A stretch of DNA of 48,565 bases, from the NCBI GenBank assembly GCA_904419875.1, contig CAJFTG010000013.1, positions 1 to 48,565 of the forward strand. The letters run 5' to 3'. This document shows positions 24,511 to 32,563 of this stretch, piece after piece (positions within the stretch are counted from its first letter, which is position 1; each line of letters starts with the position of its first letter). The notes beneath the pieces are model-generated. The model did no database searches. It was not told the DNA's origin and saw only the letters and a program-made list of their open reading frames with translations. The position numbers and the translations under genes were made by a program. Source of the DNA: Candidatus Avimonas caecicola. Its GTDB lineage: Bacteria > Bacillota > Clostridia > Oscillospirales > Acutalibacteraceae.

Positions 24511-25368
24511 TTGGAGGTTTTGGAGGTTACGGAAAAAGCGGAAGGAATCCTGGTCGGCGGGCTATCCCTTTTCAGCCTGGAGGACACCCTGGACTGCGGG
24601 CAGTGCTTCCGCTTCCGCCGGGACGCAGACGGCTGGAGGGGCGTGGCGGGGAGCCGTCCCCTTCTCGTCCGGGAAACCGGCGAAGGAGTGTTGTTTTCCT
24701 GCACGCCGGAGGCGTTTGAATCCTTCTGGCGGGGATATTTCGACCTCGACCGGGACTATGCGGCTCTGCGGGAAAGCTATCTGGCCATGCCTGCGCTGCG
24801 GGAATGCGCCCGGTACGCCCCCGGCATCCGCGTGCTGCGTCAGGACGCATGGGAGGCGCTGATCTCCTTCATTATTTCTCAGAACAACAACGTCCGGCGG
24901 ATCCAGGGGATCGTTTCCAGGCTCTGCCGGCAGTTCGGGACCCCCTGCGGCGAGGACCCCCTGGAACCCGACCGCACGGCCTATGCCTTTCCTTCCCCCG
25001 AAGCCCTGGCCGGACGGAGTGAGGACGACCTCGCCCCCCTGCGGGCGGGATGGCGGGCCGGTTATATACTGGACGCCGCCCGTCGGGTGGCTCTGGGGGA
25101 GATCGACCTGGCCGCCGTGGCCGCCCTCCCTCTGCCTGAGGCGCGCGCCCGCCTGCAGACCATCCGGGGCGTCGGCCCCAAGGTGGCGGAATGCGTGCTG
25201 CTGTACGGCATGGCCCGCATGGAGGCGTTCCCCCTCGACGTATGGATGAAACGGGCGATGAAAACCCTTTTCCCCGGCTGCACTCCCGCGGATTTCGGGG
25301 AATGCGCCGGCATCGCCCAGCAGTATATTTTCCATTACTGCCGCCGCCATCCCTCCCTGGTTCGATGA
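24511..25368 (+). CDS. OGG1-type DNA glycosylase/AP lyase (HhH-GPD superfamily)
   Basis: A 285-residue base-excision repair enzyme of the eukaryotic-type 8-oxoguanine glycosylase group. The N-terminal domain contains DTLDCGQCFRF (26-36). The helix-hairpin-helix reads LQTIRGVGPKVAECV (215-229), with catalytic Lys K224 and the GPD Asp D243 (FPLDVWM). It removes 8-oxoG paired with C and nicks the strand by beta elimination. TTG 24511 is chosen because AAAGGGG lies ten bases upstream and the promoter at 24447-24475 leaves no room for the earlier start. The gene is a single cistron followed by fba with its own promoter. Confidence 0.9.
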   Translation: MEVLEVTEKAEGILVGGLSLFSLEDTLDCGQCFRFRRDADGWRGVAGSRPLLVRETGEGVLFSCTPEAFESFWRGYFDLDRDYAALRESYLAMPALRECARYAPGIRVLRQDAWEALISFIISQNNNVRRIQGIVSRLCRQFGTPCGEDPLEPDRTAYAFPSPEALAGRSEDDLAPLRAGWRAGYILDAARRVALGEIDLAAVAALPLPEARARLQTIRGVGPKVAECVLLYGMARMEAFPLDVWMKRAMKTLFPGCTPADFGECAGIAQQYIFHYCRRHPSLVR

Positions 25369-25590
25369 GACCGGGGAGAGACGGCCTCGTCTCGTTCCCG
25401 CGGCGGTGCAGCCCTGCGAATGGAGCGGCCGTAAAAATCCGTTTCTTTTTTTCGGGGAAAAGCAGCAGATTCCACAAACTTCTCCTCCGGGAGAGCGATA
25501 AATTTTTAACAGCTCTCCCTTCCCCCCTCTTTCCCTTTTGGGAAAAATATTGTATACTGGATTTGAATAAAAAACAGGAGGTTGATTCCC

Positions 25591-26526
25591 ATGCCGCTTG
25601 TAAACACCAGGGAAATGTTCAAAAAAGCCTACGAAGGCGGTTATGCCATCGGCGCTTTCAATGTCAACAACATGGAAATCGTTCAGGGGATTGTGGAGGC
25701 TTGCAAGGAGCTGAACTCCCCCGTCATTCTCCAGGCCTCCGGCGGCGCCCGGAAGTACGCCCATTCCGCCTACCTGACCGCGATGGTCCAGGCCGCGGTG
25801 GAGGAAACGGGGCTGCCGATCGCCCTGCACCTCGACCATGGCAGCAGCTTTGAGCTGTGCAAGGACTGCATCGACAGCGGGTTCACCTCGGTCATGATCG
25901 ACGGCTCCCACCTGCCGTATGAGGAAAACGTCGCCCTGGCCAAGCAGGTTGCGGAATACGCCCATCCCCGCAACGTGACGGTGGAAGCCGAGCTCGGCCA
26001 GCTCGCCGGCATCGAGGACGAGGTGAACGTGGACGCGGACAAGGCCAGTTATACCGACCCGGAGCAGGTGCAGGATTTCGTGACCCGCACCGGCGTGGAC
26101 TCTCTGGCCATCGCCATCGGCACCAGCCACGGCGCCTACAAGTTCAAGCCCGGCCAGAAGCCGCAGCTGCGCTTCGACATCCTGCAGGAAGTGATGGATC
26201 GCCTGCCCGGCTTCCCGATCGTGCTGCACGGCGCTTCTTCGGTCATGCCGGAATATGTCGCAACGATCAACCAGTACGGCGGAAAGATGGAGGACGCCAT
26301 CGGCATTCCGGAGGATATGCTCCGCAAGGCCGCCAGCATGGCCGTCTGCAAGATCAACGTGGACTCCGACCTGCGCCTGGCGATGACCGCCGGCATTCGC
26401 AAGCATCTCGGGGAGAACCCCTCCCACTTCGATCCCCGGCAGTATCTCGGCGACGGCCGCGAAGCCATCTCCGCGGTGGTCCGGCACAAAATCGAAACGG
26501 TTCTCGGCAGCGCGAACCGGGCTTGA
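25591..26526 (+). CDS. fba: Class II fructose-bisphosphate aldolase
   Basis: A 311-residue zinc-dependent aldolase that splits fructose 1,6-bisphosphate into DHAP and glyceraldehyde 3-phosphate in glycolysis. Catalytic D82 and zinc ligand H83 lie in HLDHGSS; further zinc ligands are H180 (GTSHGAY) and H213 (VLHGASS). VNVDSDLRLA binds phosphate. AGGAGG at 25576-25581 sets ATG 25591, although the in-frame TTG at 25582 is open. A TATACT (25553-25558) is the best -10; the -35 is weak. A GGGAGAGC/GCTCTCCC hairpin at about 25485-25520 may end the preceding gene. A strong terminator follows. Confidence 0.95.
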   Translation: MPLVNTREMFKKAYEGGYAIGAFNVNNMEIVQGIVEACKELNSPVILQASGGARKYAHSAYLTAMVQAAVEETGLPIALHLDHGSSFELCKDCIDSGFTSVMIDGSHLPYEENVALAKQVAEYAHPRNVTVEAELGQLAGIEDEVNVDADKASYTDPEQVQDFVTRTGVDSLAIAIGTSHGAYKFKPGQKPQLRFDILQEVMDRLPGFPIVLHGASSVMPEYVATINQYGGKMEDAIGIPEDMLRKAASMAVCKINVDSDLRLAMTAGIRKHLGENPSHFDPRQYLGDGREAISAVVRHKIETVLGSANRA

Positions 26527-26550
26527 GTTTTTTCACTGCGGTATACAGAG

Positions 26551-26585
26551 GGGACGGACAGCATTTTCGCTGTCCGTCCCTTTTT
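26551..26585 (+). terminator. fba terminator
   Basis: GGGACGGACAGC / GCTGTCCGTCCC, a perfect 12-bp stem with an ATTTTC loop, followed by five T residues. Confidence 0.92.
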
Positions 26586-26711
26586 AGAAGTTTAATAAGA
26601 GACCCCCGGCTGTCGGTGGGTTCCTATTCCTGCGTTCGCGTGCAAAGCGTTCGCGAAATAGCCACATAATCCTTTTTTTCAGCAAATTTTGGAAAAGGAA
26701 AGTTTTTCCCC

Positions 26712-26740
26712 TTTTCACCGGCGGAACGGTATGCTATAAT
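26712..26740 (+). promoter_or_regulatory. Extended -10 promoter of the GH25 gene
   Basis: TTTTCA at 26712-26717, a 17-bp spacer and TGCTATAAT at 26732-26740. It gives a 157-base GC-rich leader before GTG 26905, in which I recognise no known riboswitch. Confidence 0.65.
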
Positions 26741-26904
26741 GGCGGGGACAGAGCGTGTCGCCGACCGTCTTACCATGCCCGCCGCCGTATACCAAGGCCG
26801 GATGGGACAGGCGGCAGGGCGCGCGCTTCAGCATGGGAACACAACCGGGCCGGCCGCCGCGCGGGCACAGGCCCGCTGCCGACAGATTGAAGGAGGGAAT
26901 ATTC

Positions 26905-28215
26905 GTGGCGTCACGATGGAGAAGGGGAATCGCCGCCCTGATGGCGGGCGTTTTTGCAGCCGCGCTTTGCGGCTGCGGGACGCCGCAGAAGACCACGGCC
27001 CCCGAGCCGATCCCGATTGCGGGAACCGGTACCGCCGTGGATGCCGGGGCGACCGAGTATAAGGGCACGCAGACCACCACGCCCTCCACCACCACCGGGA
27101 CCTCCGAGACCGAAACCACCCAGCCCACGGAACCGACCAAGCCGGACGGCGTGGACATGACGGAGGAAGAGTGGGAAGAGTACATCAGCGAGGACCCGCA
27201 GGCTCAACGGCCGCAGGAGCCGGAAGCGCCGGTTGAGGATACGCTGCCGTCCGTGGCTCCTCCCCCCAAGCCGACCACGACCACCACCCAGGCGACGACT
27301 GCCTCGACCACCACGACCGTTACGTCCACCGGAACCAGCAGCGGCACAACCTCTTCCGGTACCGCTTCCCAAACCACCGGCGGAGAAACCGAGCCAACCT
27401 CCTCCACGTCGGCGGCCACAACAACGACCACCACCGCCGCCTCCACCCAGGCCCCTCCGAAAGACGGCTGGTATGTTAACGACGGGAAGACCTATTATTA
27501 CCTGAACGGCAAACCGGTGACCGGTTACCAGACCATGGGCGGCATCCGGTATTACTTCGACGCCGACGGGGTCCTCAGCTCCAAGGTCGGCATTGACGTG
27601 TCCACCTTCCAGTCGACCATCGACTGGAACAAGGTGAAGGCCGCCGGGATCGACTTTGCGCTCATCCGCGTCGGCTTCCGCGGCTACGGAACGGCCAAGC
27701 TGATGCTGGACGTGCAGTTTGAAAAGAACATTCAGGGCGCCAACGCCGCCGGGGTGGACTGCGGGGTGTACTTTTTCACCCAAGCCATCACCGAGGAGGA
27801 AGCCCGTGAAGAAGCCCGCTACACCCTGGACGCCATCAAGGGCTATGAGGTTTCTTACCCGGTTGTCATCGACACCGAGCTGGTGGGCGACCCCAGCGCC
27901 CGCGCCAACAATCTGAGCGCTTCGGCCCGCACCAACATTGTTAACGCCTTCTGCGACGAGGTAAAGAAGAACGGGTATTATCCGATGGTTTACGCCGACA
28001 AGGGCTGGCTGACCTATAACCTGGAGGCGGCGCGCCTCACGGCCGACGTGTGGCTGGCACAGTATAACAGCACCGTCACCTATACCGGCGAGTACAAAAT
28101 CTGGCAGTATACCAGCGAGGGCCGGGTCAGCGGCATCTCCACCAATGTGGATATGAACGTCGGGCTTTTCGATTACGCGGCCTATCTGCGCGAAAACGGC
28201 TGGAACAACCTGTAA
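26905..28215 (+). CDS. GH25 lysozyme-type lipoprotein
   Basis: A 436-residue putative surface lipoprotein. The signal sequence has basic residues RWRRG, a hydrophobic core and the lipobox LCGC with C24 as lipidation site. Residues about 25-185 are a Thr/Ser/Pro-rich linker of poly-Thr blocks. Residues about 190-227 hold one cell-wall/choline-binding-like repeat (WYVNDGKTYYYLNGKPVTGY). The GH25 muramidase domain occupies about 228-436: catalytic Asp in GIDVSTFQ, and DTE in VVIDTELVGD. It would hydrolyse beta-1,4 bonds in peptidoglycan outside the membrane. GTG 26905 has AGGAGGG seven bases upstream. The frame reaches back to 26755 without a ribosome site. Confidence 0.9.
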   Translation: MASRWRRGIAALMAGVFAAALCGCGTPQKTTAPEPIPIAGTGTAVDAGATEYKGTQTTTPSTTTGTSETETTQPTEPTKPDGVDMTEEEWEEYISEDPQAQRPQEPEAPVEDTLPSVAPPPKPTTTTTQATTASTTTTVTSTGTSSGTTSSGTASQTTGGETEPTSSTSAATTTTTTAASTQAPPKDGWYVNDGKTYYYLNGKPVTGYQTMGGIRYYFDADGVLSSKVGIDVSTFQSTIDWNKVKAAGIDFALIRVGFRGYGTAKLMLDVQFEKNIQGANAAGVDCGVYFFTQAITEEEAREEARYTLDAIKGYEVSYPVVIDTELVGDPSARANNLSASARTNIVNAFCDEVKKNGYYPMVYADKGWLTYNLEAARLTADVWLAQYNSTVTYTGEYKIWQYTSEGRVSGISTNVDMNVGLFDYAAYLRENGWNNL

Positions 28216-28259
28216 ACATGCAAACACAGCGACGCGGGAACACGGGAACACGGTAAGGT

Positions 28260-28296
28260 CAAAGAGGTCCCCCGGCCAAGCCGGGGGACCTCTTTG
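28260..28296. terminator. Bidirectional terminator
   Basis: A perfect 17-bp stem CAAAGAGGTCCCCCGGC / GCCGGGGGACCTCTTTG with a CAA loop between the convergent GH25 and oxidoreductase genes. Just before it, CGGGAACA is tandemly repeated at about 28235-28250. Confidence 0.8.
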
Positions 28297-28302
28297 CTTG
28301 AT

Positions 28303-29553
28303 TCAGTGCTTCATCCGCCATTCCCGGCGGGGGGAAAACAGGCCGAGCTCCTGATTGGCCTGCCCCTGATACTGCTCCACCAGGAGACGGCTGGCAATAT
28401 CGGCATACAGCAGACCGTTTTCGCCGCAGCAAAGGGCGTAGGCGATCCGCTCCTCCTGCGGCAGGCGGCCGATGACCGGCAGGCCGTCCGCCGTCCGTCC
28501 GGCCCGGGAAGCATAAACGTAATCCGCCGTGAGCCCCCGGATGGCCGGGAACATCCCGCGCAGCTGTTTTTCCAGTTGTTCGTACCGCTTTTGCCCCGCC
28601 GAGGACAGCTCCAGCATGCCGCCCAGCCGGCCATGCTCATCCACCAGCGAGGACCCCATCCCGCCGATCAGAATACGGTTGTCCGGAGTGACGGTGAGGA
28701 ACAACGAAGGTTCCTCCTGCGTGTGAATAAGGCAGGGTCCCCGCCAGCCGGGGAAGCTCTCCACCGGCTCGGTAACCAGCGTATAAACGGTGGCCGTTCG
28801 CTCCAGACCGCCGCACTGCTTGTCGGTTTCCAGCCCGGCGGCGACCACCGCATAGCGGGCATGAACCGTGTGTCCGGTGACACATTCCAGGACCACCATA
28901 TCTTCACCGCAGTGATCCACCACCGAAACACCGGTATTCTCATAAATCCGCGCCCCCGCCTTCGCCGCCATGGCCGCCGCCGCGTGGGTCAGGCGGTAAG
29001 GGTCCGCCTGTGCGCCCGCTCCGCGGGAGTATACCCCGGCCTCCATCGGGAAGGAAAACTGCTCCGCCGCGTTCTGTCCGCTCAGCAGCTCGGCGTCGAT
29101 TCCATTATGCAGCCGGAGGGAAAATTCCCGCCGGATAACCTCCGCCCCCTTTTTCCCCTGCGCATACCGAAGGGTATCCATCCGGCGGAAGCCGCAGTCA
29201 GTCCCGCTTTCCCGGCCGAGCGCCTCCAGACGGTCGATTGCTTCCCGGAAAAGCTTCGCCGCCGACATCGCCCGGTCGGCGCCGATCTTGTCCACCAGCT
29301 CGGTCAGGCACTCCTCTCCGTCAAGGCACATCATGCCGCTGGAAGCCGCCGTACCGCCATGGCCGATCGGTTCCGCCCCCAGCAGCACGGTGTCGCAGCC
29401 GGCTTGTGCAAAGCGGAGGGCGCAGAGCACGGCGGTCAGCCCGCCGCCGATCACCGCCACCTCGCAATCGATGTCCTGAGACAGCCAGGGATACTGCGCC
29501 GGCGCTTCCGCCGCTGCCGTCCAGAAGACCGCCTTTGTCGTCTTTTTGATCAT
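28303..29553 (-). CDS. FAD-dependent oxidoreductase (DAO/glycine oxidase-like)
   Basis: A 416-residue flavoprotein of the D-amino-acid-oxidase superfamily. The FAD-binding Rossmann motif is VAVIGGGLTAVLCALRFAQA (about 33-52), followed by LGAEPIGHGGTAASSGM, which is typical of DadA/GlpD-like proteins. The C-terminal RTADGLPVIGRLP closes the flavin site. Members oxidise amines or amino acids such as glycine, sarcosine or gamma-glutamylputrescine; the substrate cannot be told here. No Rieske domain is present. ATG 29553 with GGAAAGG upstream is preferred; the open frame extends 117 codons further without support. It is a single gene. Confidence 0.87.
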   Translation of the reverse strand: MIKKTTKAVFWTAAAEAPAQYPWLSQDIDCEVAVIGGGLTAVLCALRFAQAGCDTVLLGAEPIGHGGTAASSGMMCLDGEECLTELVDKIGADRAMSAAKLFREAIDRLEALGRESGTDCGFRRMDTLRYAQGKKGAEVIRREFSLRLHNGIDAELLSGQNAAEQFSFPMEAGVYSRGAGAQADPYRLTHAAAAMAAKAGARIYENTGVSVVDHCGEDMVVLECVTGHTVHARYAVVAAGLETDKQCGGLERTATVYTLVTEPVESFPGWRGPCLIHTQEEPSLFLTVTPDNRILIGGMGSSLVDEHGRLGGMLELSSAGQKRYEQLEKQLRGMFPAIRGLTADYVYASRAGRTADGLPVIGRLPQEERIAYALCCGENGLLYADIASRLLVEQYQGQANQELGLFSPRREWRMKH

Positions 29554-29850
29554 GTTGACCTTTCCTTTCCCGAATGGTTTTCCATTTGCCGTTCCCATGC
29601 GGTTTGCTGTGATTCCCCGCGGGGCATTTTGCTTTTCATGGATTTTGTTGTTAGTTTGCTTAATACGCTTTTCGATATGCAGGAAAAGTAAAACAAATCC
29701 TGTTTTGCAAGAGGAAGCTGTTTTGTAATCGGGCGCGGCACCGGATGTCTGCTTAAAGCGTGCCGCCCCGGCAAGAGCGTGCGCCGGGGAGACAGCCTCC
29801 TTGCCGGCCATACCCGCTGCTTTGCCATTAGCGGCAGACAGGCGCAAAAA

Positions 29851-29892
29851 CAAAGCGGCCGCCGGGAGATTTACTCCCACGCGGCCGCTTTG
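29851..29892 (-). terminator. nrdR terminator
   Basis: CAAAGCGGCCGC / GCGGCCGCTTTG stem with an inner GGGAG/CTCCC hairpin. On the minus strand it is followed by a T-rich stretch (TTTGTTTTTG). The 300 bp between here and the oxidoreductase start hold no gene that I can support. Confidence 0.75.
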
Positions 29893-29910
29893 CTTTCGCG
29901 CCAATATTGT

Positions 29911-30360
29911 TTATGTAAGCAGTTTGTTGATTTCATCCCGGAAGCTGGTGATATCTTTGAACTGCCGGTACACCGAAGCGAAGCGCACATAGGCGACCTC
30001 GTCGATCTGCTTGAGCTTCTCCATCGCGTATTCCCCGACCCGCAGGGAGGTCACCTCGCGGTCCAGGGAATTTTGGAGAGCGGCCTCAATCTCGTCCACC
30101 GCCTTTTCCAGCGTTTCAATCGAAACCGGGCGTTTTTCGCAGGCGCGCAGCAGGCCGTTAAACAGCTTCTGCCGGTCGAACGGCTCCCTTGTCTTATCCT
30201 TTTTCACCACAATGATCGGCAGACTTTCGATGATTTCATAGGTGGTAAAGCGCTTGGCGCAGTTGAGGCATTCCCGGCGGCGGCGGATACGGGACCCCTC
30301 GTCGGTCGGACGGGAGTCAATCACTTTGCTTTCCGTATATCCGCAGAAAGGGCACTTCAC
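29911..30360 (-). CDS. nrdR: Transcriptional repressor NrdR
   Basis: A 149-residue repressor of ribonucleotide reductase genes. The N-terminal zinc ribbon has CPFC and CLNC pairs ([18 protein letters not shown]). An ATP-cone domain follows (about 49-139: [20 protein letters not shown]) that senses ATP/dATP. Length is standard. GTG 30360 is selected because the family begins with the VKCPFC motif; the frame runs upstream to 30417. NrdR binds NrdR boxes before nrd operons; none is obvious here. A strong promoter lies at 30443-30472. Confidence 0.95.
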   Translation of the reverse strand: MKCPFCGYTESKVIDSRPTDEGSRIRRRRECLNCAKRFTTYEIIESLPIIVVKKDKTREPFDRQKLFNGLLRACEKRPVSIETLEKAVDEIEAALQNSLDREVTSLRVGEYAMEKLKQIDEVAYVRFASVYRQFKDITSFRDEINKLLT

Positions 30361-30442
30361 GCGGATTTCTTCCCCCTTTTGGCGGCGTCCACAGGCATCC
30401 ACACAACAACGCCGCAATCCTGTCTTTTCCCGGTATAGGAAT

Positions 30443-30472
30443 AGTATAGCATATCAAAAGGGGAATGTGCAA
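30443..30472 (-). promoter_or_regulatory. nrdR promoter with extended -10
   Basis: On the minus strand TTGCAC (30472-30467), an 18-bp spacer and TGCTATACT with its -10 at 30448-30443. Confidence 0.7.
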
Positions 30473-30491
30473 GAAGCGACGACGAGATTTT

Positions 30492-30785
30492 TCACGTCAT
30501 CGGTAAGCCGTAGATCTCGCCCAGATAATCGTCGGCCAGGTCTGCAAGATATTCCGGCGGGAAATCCCTGCCGGCCAGGCGTTCCAAAAACCGGCGGGCA
30601 TCCTCTTCGCGGTCACAAAAATCGGGCAATACAGCCTCCCGACCGTCCGAAAACAAAATGCGGAACCCCCAAACATTGGCCGGGCCGCCTTCCCCTGCGC
30701 TTTCCCAGACCGATTTTCTCAACTCTGTGCCGACCACCGCCGCACTCCGCGTGGTCTGCTGTGCCGGACTTTCCCCTTTTTCCAT
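30492..30785 (-). CDS. Small hypothetical protein (possibly DUF6514-like)
   Basis: A 97-residue soluble protein. The core NVWGFRILFSDGREAVLPDF looks like a small beta-hairpin domain, followed by an acidic helical tail (REEDARRFLERLAGRDFPPE, YLADLADDYL). It resembles small Firmicutes proteins grouped as DUF6514, but I cannot verify this. GAGGAT five bases before ATG 30785 supports it. It ends just before the nrdR promoter and may be co-directional with nrdR. Function unknown. Confidence 0.65.
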   Translation of the reverse strand: MEKGESPAQQTTRSAAVVGTELRKSVWESAGEGGPANVWGFRILFSDGREAVLPDFCDREEDARRFLERLAGRDFPPEYLADLADDYLGEIYGLPMT

Positions 30786-30960
30786 GCTTATCCTCTTCCC
30801 CTCTGTTTTTTGTCTAAAATTCCCCTCTACTCACTTGAAATAAGCGCCTCAATGTTTGAACGTTGTGCAGAATGAACACAAAGGCTGCTCCTTATTATAC
30901 CATTCCCGGGTAGGAAGTCAATCTCGTTATATGGAATATATATAATCGGAAAGAAGGCGG

Positions 30961-30984
30961 AAAAGGGGAAAATTTCCCCCTTTA
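30961..30984 (-). terminator. Hairpin at the end of the isomerase-like gene
   Basis: AAAGGGGG / CCCCTTTT-type palindrome starting within the TAA stop codon (30982-30984) and ending in a TTTT run on the minus strand. Confidence 0.5.
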
Positions 30985-31764
30985 CGGTTCCAGCAATTGC
31001 TCCAGAAACCGGCGTCCCCGAACCAGATCGGACGGCGCGCCGAAATTCTCCCTGTACAGCTCCAGAATCCAGCTTCCCTGAAAGCCGTGTGACCGCATTT
31101 GGGCGAGCAGGACGGCAAAGTCGTTTTCCCCCTGCCCGGGGATCAGGCAGTCCCGGTTTTTCCCCTGATCGCTGATGTGGACGTGGCACAGCCCCTCCCC
31201 CATGGCGTCGAGCACGGCCGCCGGCTCCAGTCCGCAGCGGGCGCACTGCTTGCTGTCAAAAACGAAACGGGCCTTGCCTCCCAGCCGTTCCCTCATCCGG
31301 CGCAGAAATCCCGGGTCCCCCGAACGGAAACGGACCACATTTTCCTGCAGAAGGGTGACCCCCTGCGCGCGGCCAAGGTCGTACAGCTCCTCATACCGGG
31401 CGAACACCTCCTCCTCCGGCAGGACGCCGCCTTCCCGGTCGCCGTGAACGACGACATAGCGGGCGCCGGCCAGCGCCGCCGCCTCAAAAAGCCGCCGGTA
31501 ATGCTCCCGTCCGTCCTCAAAGCGGCGCCGGTAGGCGGAAAAAAGCAGATACGGATCCGTCCCCGCCGTATAGGAATGCAGCGACAGGATTTCCCCTCCC
31601 GCCCGTTCCGCCCGGCGATGCAGTTCCCGCGCAAAGGCGGGCGCCGTCTCCGATTCCGTGTTGACAAACACCTCCAGCGTGCGGAAACCCAGGTCCAGCA
31701 GCACGTCAAGAGCCCCCTCGGTGTGCAGCGGGTACAGGTTGGATGTGGAAGCGCCGATTTTCAT
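30982..31764 (-). CDS. Sugar phosphate isomerase/epimerase-type TIM-barrel protein
   Basis: A 260-residue xylose-isomerase-like TIM barrel (AP endonuclease 2 superfamily). It starts MKIGASTSNLYPLHTEGALD, which is typical. Metal-binding positions are seen in VVHGDREG, LLQENVV (Glu), FVFDSKQCARCG (Asp) and HVHISDQGKNRD (His), with a final ILELYREN Glu. Members act on keto sugars, inositol derivatives or DNA; the substrate is unknown. ATG 31764 has AAGGGAGC six bases before it. It is divergent from the small membrane protein gene. Confidence 0.85.
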   Translation of the reverse strand: MKIGASTSNLYPLHTEGALDVLLDLGFRTLEVFVNTESETAPAFARELHRRAERAGGEILSLHSYTAGTDPYLLFSAYRRRFEDGREHYRRLFEAAALAGARYVVVHGDREGGVLPEEEVFARYEELYDLGRAQGVTLLQENVVRFRSGDPGFLRRMRERLGGKARFVFDSKQCARCGLEPAAVLDAMGEGLCHVHISDQGKNRDCLIPGQGENDFAVLLAQMRSHGFQGSWILELYRENFGAPSDLVRGRRFLEQLLEP

Positions 31765-31815
31765 ATGCAAGCTCCCTTCTGCGGGACCGGCGGCCGGACT
31801 GGCAATTTTTTTGCA

Positions 31816-31845
31816 TTGAGACGGCCGGCCGCCCTGTGATATACT
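31816..31845 (+). promoter_or_regulatory. Sigma-A promoter with extended -10
   Basis: TTGAGA at 31816-31821, an 18-bp spacer and TGATATACT (-10 at 31840-31845), reading toward the membrane protein gene at 31999. Confidence 0.6.
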
Positions 31846-31998
31846 GAGCATGACGAGAACATACGGGGAGGCCCCCTCCCCGCTTCTCTTGCTTATCATA
31901 CCCCGCAGCGGGCGGAAAGGCAAGACGCCGGCTTTTTCCAGCGTGAAAAAGTGCGGCGGCCTCCGCGCTTTTTTCGCCGTAAAAGGACGGTTTTTCGG

Positions 31999-32370
31999 AT
32001 GAAATTCATAAAAGACTGTATTCACGAACTGAAGGGCCTCCATCCCCTTTCCCGCGACATTCTGCGTGGCTCAGCACAATTTGCCGTTCTGCTCGCGCTG
32101 TTCGGCGCCGTGCTGGAACGAACCGCCGTATACACGCCGGATATCCTGGAAAGCCTCCGGTATGCGCAGGCGGCGGTGGAAACCGCGCCGGCCCTGCTCC
32201 TTGCCGGCGTGGCATGCGCCCTGGCCGCCGACCTTGGTCTGCGAAAAAAAGCGGCGGAGCGGCCGGCGGGGAAGAAGGGGGACGGCACAAAACAGGCCGA
32301 AAAGAAAACCGGGAGGAAGCCGGACGACGGCTCCCCGCCGGACGACCGTATCGGCCCGTCGGATAAATAA
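31999..32370 (+). CDS. Small two-helix membrane protein with a charged tail
   Basis: A 123-residue protein. Two hydrophobic segments lie at about 27-42 (AQFAVLLALFGAVLER) and 62-80 (APALLLAGVACALAADLGL). A highly charged Lys/Asp/Pro tail of about 40 residues follows. The tail would be cytoplasmic. The family is not recognised. ATG 31999 has AAAGGA about 12 bases upstream, which is rather far, but a promoter and a terminator bracket the frame. No link to the downstream copper genes is visible because a terminator separates them. Confidence 0.6.
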   Translation: MKFIKDCIHELKGLHPLSRDILRGSAQFAVLLALFGAVLERTAVYTPDILESLRYAQAAVETAPALLLAGVACALAADLGLRKKAAERPAGKKGDGTKQAEKKTGRKPDDGSPPDDRIGPSDK

Positions 32371-32383
32371 ATAGCCCTTTTCC

Positions 32384-32418
32384 GGGAAGCGTATTAACGA
32401 CGCTTCCCTTTATTTTTT
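32384..32418 (+). terminator. Terminator before the copper operon
   Basis: GGGAAGCGT / ACGCTTCCC stem with a 7-base loop, followed by TTTATTTTTT. It ends four bases before the -35 box of the copA promoter. Confidence 0.85.
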
Positions 32419-32421
32419 GGC

Positions 32422-32450
32422 TTGACATATACCCCTATAGGGTATATTAT
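32422..32450 (+). promoter_or_regulatory. copA promoter
   Basis: A consensus TTGACA (32422-32427), a 17-bp spacer and TATTAT (32445-32450). The spacer is filled by a CsoR-type operator, so repressor binding would directly block RNA polymerase. Confidence 0.88.
32428..32446. promoter_or_regulatory. CsoR-type copper operator 1
   Basis: TATACCCCTATAGGGTATA, a near-palindrome of the TACCC-CTATA-GGGTA form known for CsoR sites. It spans the promoter spacer. Confidence 0.85.
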
Positions 32451-32459
32451 AGAAACAAG

Positions 32460-32477
32460 ATACCCTATAGGGGTATA
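32460..32477. promoter_or_regulatory. CsoR-type copper operator 2
   Basis: ATACCCTATAGGGGTATA, the exact reverse complement of 18 bases of operator 1. It covers the region just after the transcription start, so two repressor tetramers can sit across the promoter. Confidence 0.85.
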
Positions 32478-32529
32478 TGTTTTCCTTTGCTGCAAAGAAG
32501 AAAACACCGGATCCCCGCGAATCACGCCC

Positions 32530-32563
32530 AAGGAGGCTTTGCCATGAAGGAGGCTATGCCATG
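32530..32563 (+). repeat. Tandem duplication of ribosome site and start codon before copA
   Basis: AAGGAGGCTTTGCCATG (32530-32546) is followed at once by AAGGAGGCTATGCCATG (32547-32563), a 17-bp duplication with one mismatch. The first ATG (32544) opens a six-codon frame, MKEAMP, whose TGA stop overlaps the copA ATG (ATGA at 32561-32564). Ribosomes could therefore start twice or reinitiate. Confidence 0.8.

Noticed and set aside
26748-26904. GC-rich 157-base leader of the GH25 gene as a riboswitch
   Set aside because: No conserved riboswitch core recognised; only weak local pairing.
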